Below, in pieces: positions 35,024-36,024 of a stretch of 36,024 nt of DNA. The notes beneath the pieces were generated by a model that was not told where the DNA came from, ran no database searches, and saw only the letters and a list, made by a program, of their open reading frames with translations. Each line of letters opens with the position of its first letter. The stretch's first letter is position 1. A program made the position numbers and the translations under genes. The stretch comes from JAAFHB01 sp037133495 (GTDB taxonomy: Bacteria > Bacteroidota > Bacteroidia > Bacteroidales > Prolixibacteraceae). The stretch is taken from assembly GCA_037133495.1 (NCBI GenBank), contig JBAXOA010000037.1:1-36024 (forward strand), written 5' to 3'.

Positions 35024-35085
35024 AATAAAGGAGTGTAGCTTTCATTATAGTGATAACACTGATCTCCAAAAGGTTGCGTTTAAAA

Positions 35086-36024
35086 TTACTTTGAATCGAA
35101 ATCTTTAAGAAATAAGTTGGAAATATTCTGGATTGAATCGGCAACCGGAGTATATTTAAATCCAATTGTACGACAAATTTTAGATCCGTCGTAATAACTT
35201 AGCCTGTTGGCGCTTTTGGCTGTTTCGCGTGTAATGGATGGCTGAATTCCTGTGAACAACCTTCGAATTGCAGAAAGACGCCAGGCCAGACTAAGTAGCC
35301 GTTCACCGGCAAAGATTTTTGGACGTTTCACCTGAAGCCCATCAGCGATCAAATTAAAAATATCGCGGAAAGGTCTGTTTTCGGCATTGAGGATATAGCG
35401 TTGATTTTTTACGCTCTCCCAGTTATCATCATTCATCAGTAATTGCATTGCAGCTGATACATCCCTTACCGTAACAAATCCTGTACCTCCAACGGTATAG
35501 AATTTTAATCCCTTCCAGACCTTGTCGAATAGCATAGCACTTCCTGATTTCCAGTCGCCAGGACCAATTATCACAGATGGGTTGACGATCACCGCATTTA
35601 ATCCCTGATAAATCGCCCGCCAAACTTCCATTTCCGAGAGAAATTTGCTTTCAGCATACGATGAATGATCTGATTTATAACGCCATGGATGTTCTTCATT
35701 CGCTTCAATCCCATCAGGCGGTGAGCCAATAGCTGCGATTGAACTTACATGGCAGAAACGAGGAATTTTGAGAGATAAAGCCAGGTCAACCAGATTTGCC
35801 GTTCCGGTACAATTATTGTGAATCATTGTGTCGCGCTCTGCCGGATCGAAAGATACTATTGCAGCAACATGGTAAATCTGATCGATGTCGGTCAACAGTT
35901 CGGTCAAGCTATCTTTGTCAAGGATATCGCCTTCAACCCACTCAATTTGTTGCATCAGTGAATGATATTCAGAGGTGTAGAAGGCAAATATTTTTTCAGT
36001 GCGCTTGATATCACTTCCAGGCCG
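35086..36024 (-). CDS. NAD-dependent epimerase/dehydratase (partial, N-terminus beyond window)
   Basis: The reading frame stays open to the window edge: upstream of the first ATG (35955) it reads RPGSDIKRTEKIFAFYTSE, so at least 23 further residues belong to it and the GxxGxxG nucleotide-binding start lies outside. Visible features of an extended SDR are VEGDILDKDSL (strand beta-4 region), IYHVAAIVSFD, VSSIAAIGSPPDG, YAESKFLSE (the YxxxK motif) and NPSVIIGPGDW. This matches the dihydroflavonol-reductase / 3-beta-HSD-like branch common in Bacteroidota. Substrate unknown. It heads the region D run on the minus strand. Confidence 0.88.
   Translation of the reverse strand, partial: RPGSDIKRTEKIFAFYTSEYHSLMQQIEWVEGDILDKDSLTELLTDIDQIYHVAAIVSFDPAERDTMIHNNCTGTANLVDLALSLKIPRFCHVSSIAAIGSPPDGIEANEEHPWRYKSDHSSYAESKFLSEMEVWRAIYQGLNAVIVNPSVIIGPGDWKSGSAMLFDKVWKGLKFYTVGGTGFVTVRDVSAAMQLLMNDDNWESVKNQRYILNAENRPFRDIFNLIADGLQVKRPKIFAGERLLSLAWRLSAIRRLFTGIQPSITRETAKSANRLSYYDGSKICRTIGFKYTPVADSIQNISNLFLKDFDSK

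Overview
The window looks like accessory carbohydrate-degradation DNA from a member of the Bacteroidota. The support is: many Sec signal peptides and lipoprotein signals on glycosidases, Bacteroidota-specific domain families, weak Shine-Dalgarno sequences, and a few TAnnTTTG elements of the Bacteroidota promoter type. A free-living Bacteroidales/Marinilabiliales-like lineage is my guess; no rRNA or tRNA is present to test it. All genes but one are on the minus strand, so transcription mostly runs from high to low coordinates.

Region A (12139 down to 127) is a tight run of eight genes with gaps of 0-48 bases: a GH32-like protein, a GH172 (DUF2961) lipoprotein, a large beta-helix protein, a second GH32-like protein, a sugar-porter MFS transporter, a beta-propeller lipoprotein, a sialidase-like propeller, and an alpha/beta-hydrolase esterase broken by a one-base frameshift. 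GH172 enzymes act on D-fructofuranosyl or D-arabinofuranosyl linkages, so I infer a furanoside-rich glycan or fructose anhydride as the target. Both GH32-like proteins keep the nucleophile Asp but lack the usual acid/base Glu of the ECP motif and the Arg of the RDP motif. SusC/SusD, a hybrid two-component sensor and a fructokinase are all absent here.

Region B (15244 down to 12274) holds a TIM-barrel lipoprotein of unassigned function and a GH20 beta-N-acetylhexosaminidase, closed by a palindromic terminator-like repeat. A lone AAA+ ATPase with a DUF4143-type C-terminus (15302-16507) separates it from region C.

Region C (28335 down to 16632) is a second glycosidase run: a GH29 alpha-L-fucosidase-like domain fused to a DUF6786-like domain, an 818-residue unknown protein, a cytoplasmic epimerase-like SDR, a GH78 alpha-L-rhamnosidase, a clan-J-like propeller and a six-hairpin glycosidase. 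Together they suggest a rhamnose- and possibly fucose-containing glycan.

Region D (28336 to the right edge) contains a 520-base AT-rich divergent intergenic region with repeats, the only plus-strand gene (a propeller protein without a signal peptide), a convergent hairpin terminator, and then a minus-strand run of envelope proteins: a papain/NlpC-like lipoprotein, an LVIVD-repeat lipoprotein, an outer-membrane barrel-like protein, and an NAD-dependent epimerase cut by the window edge.
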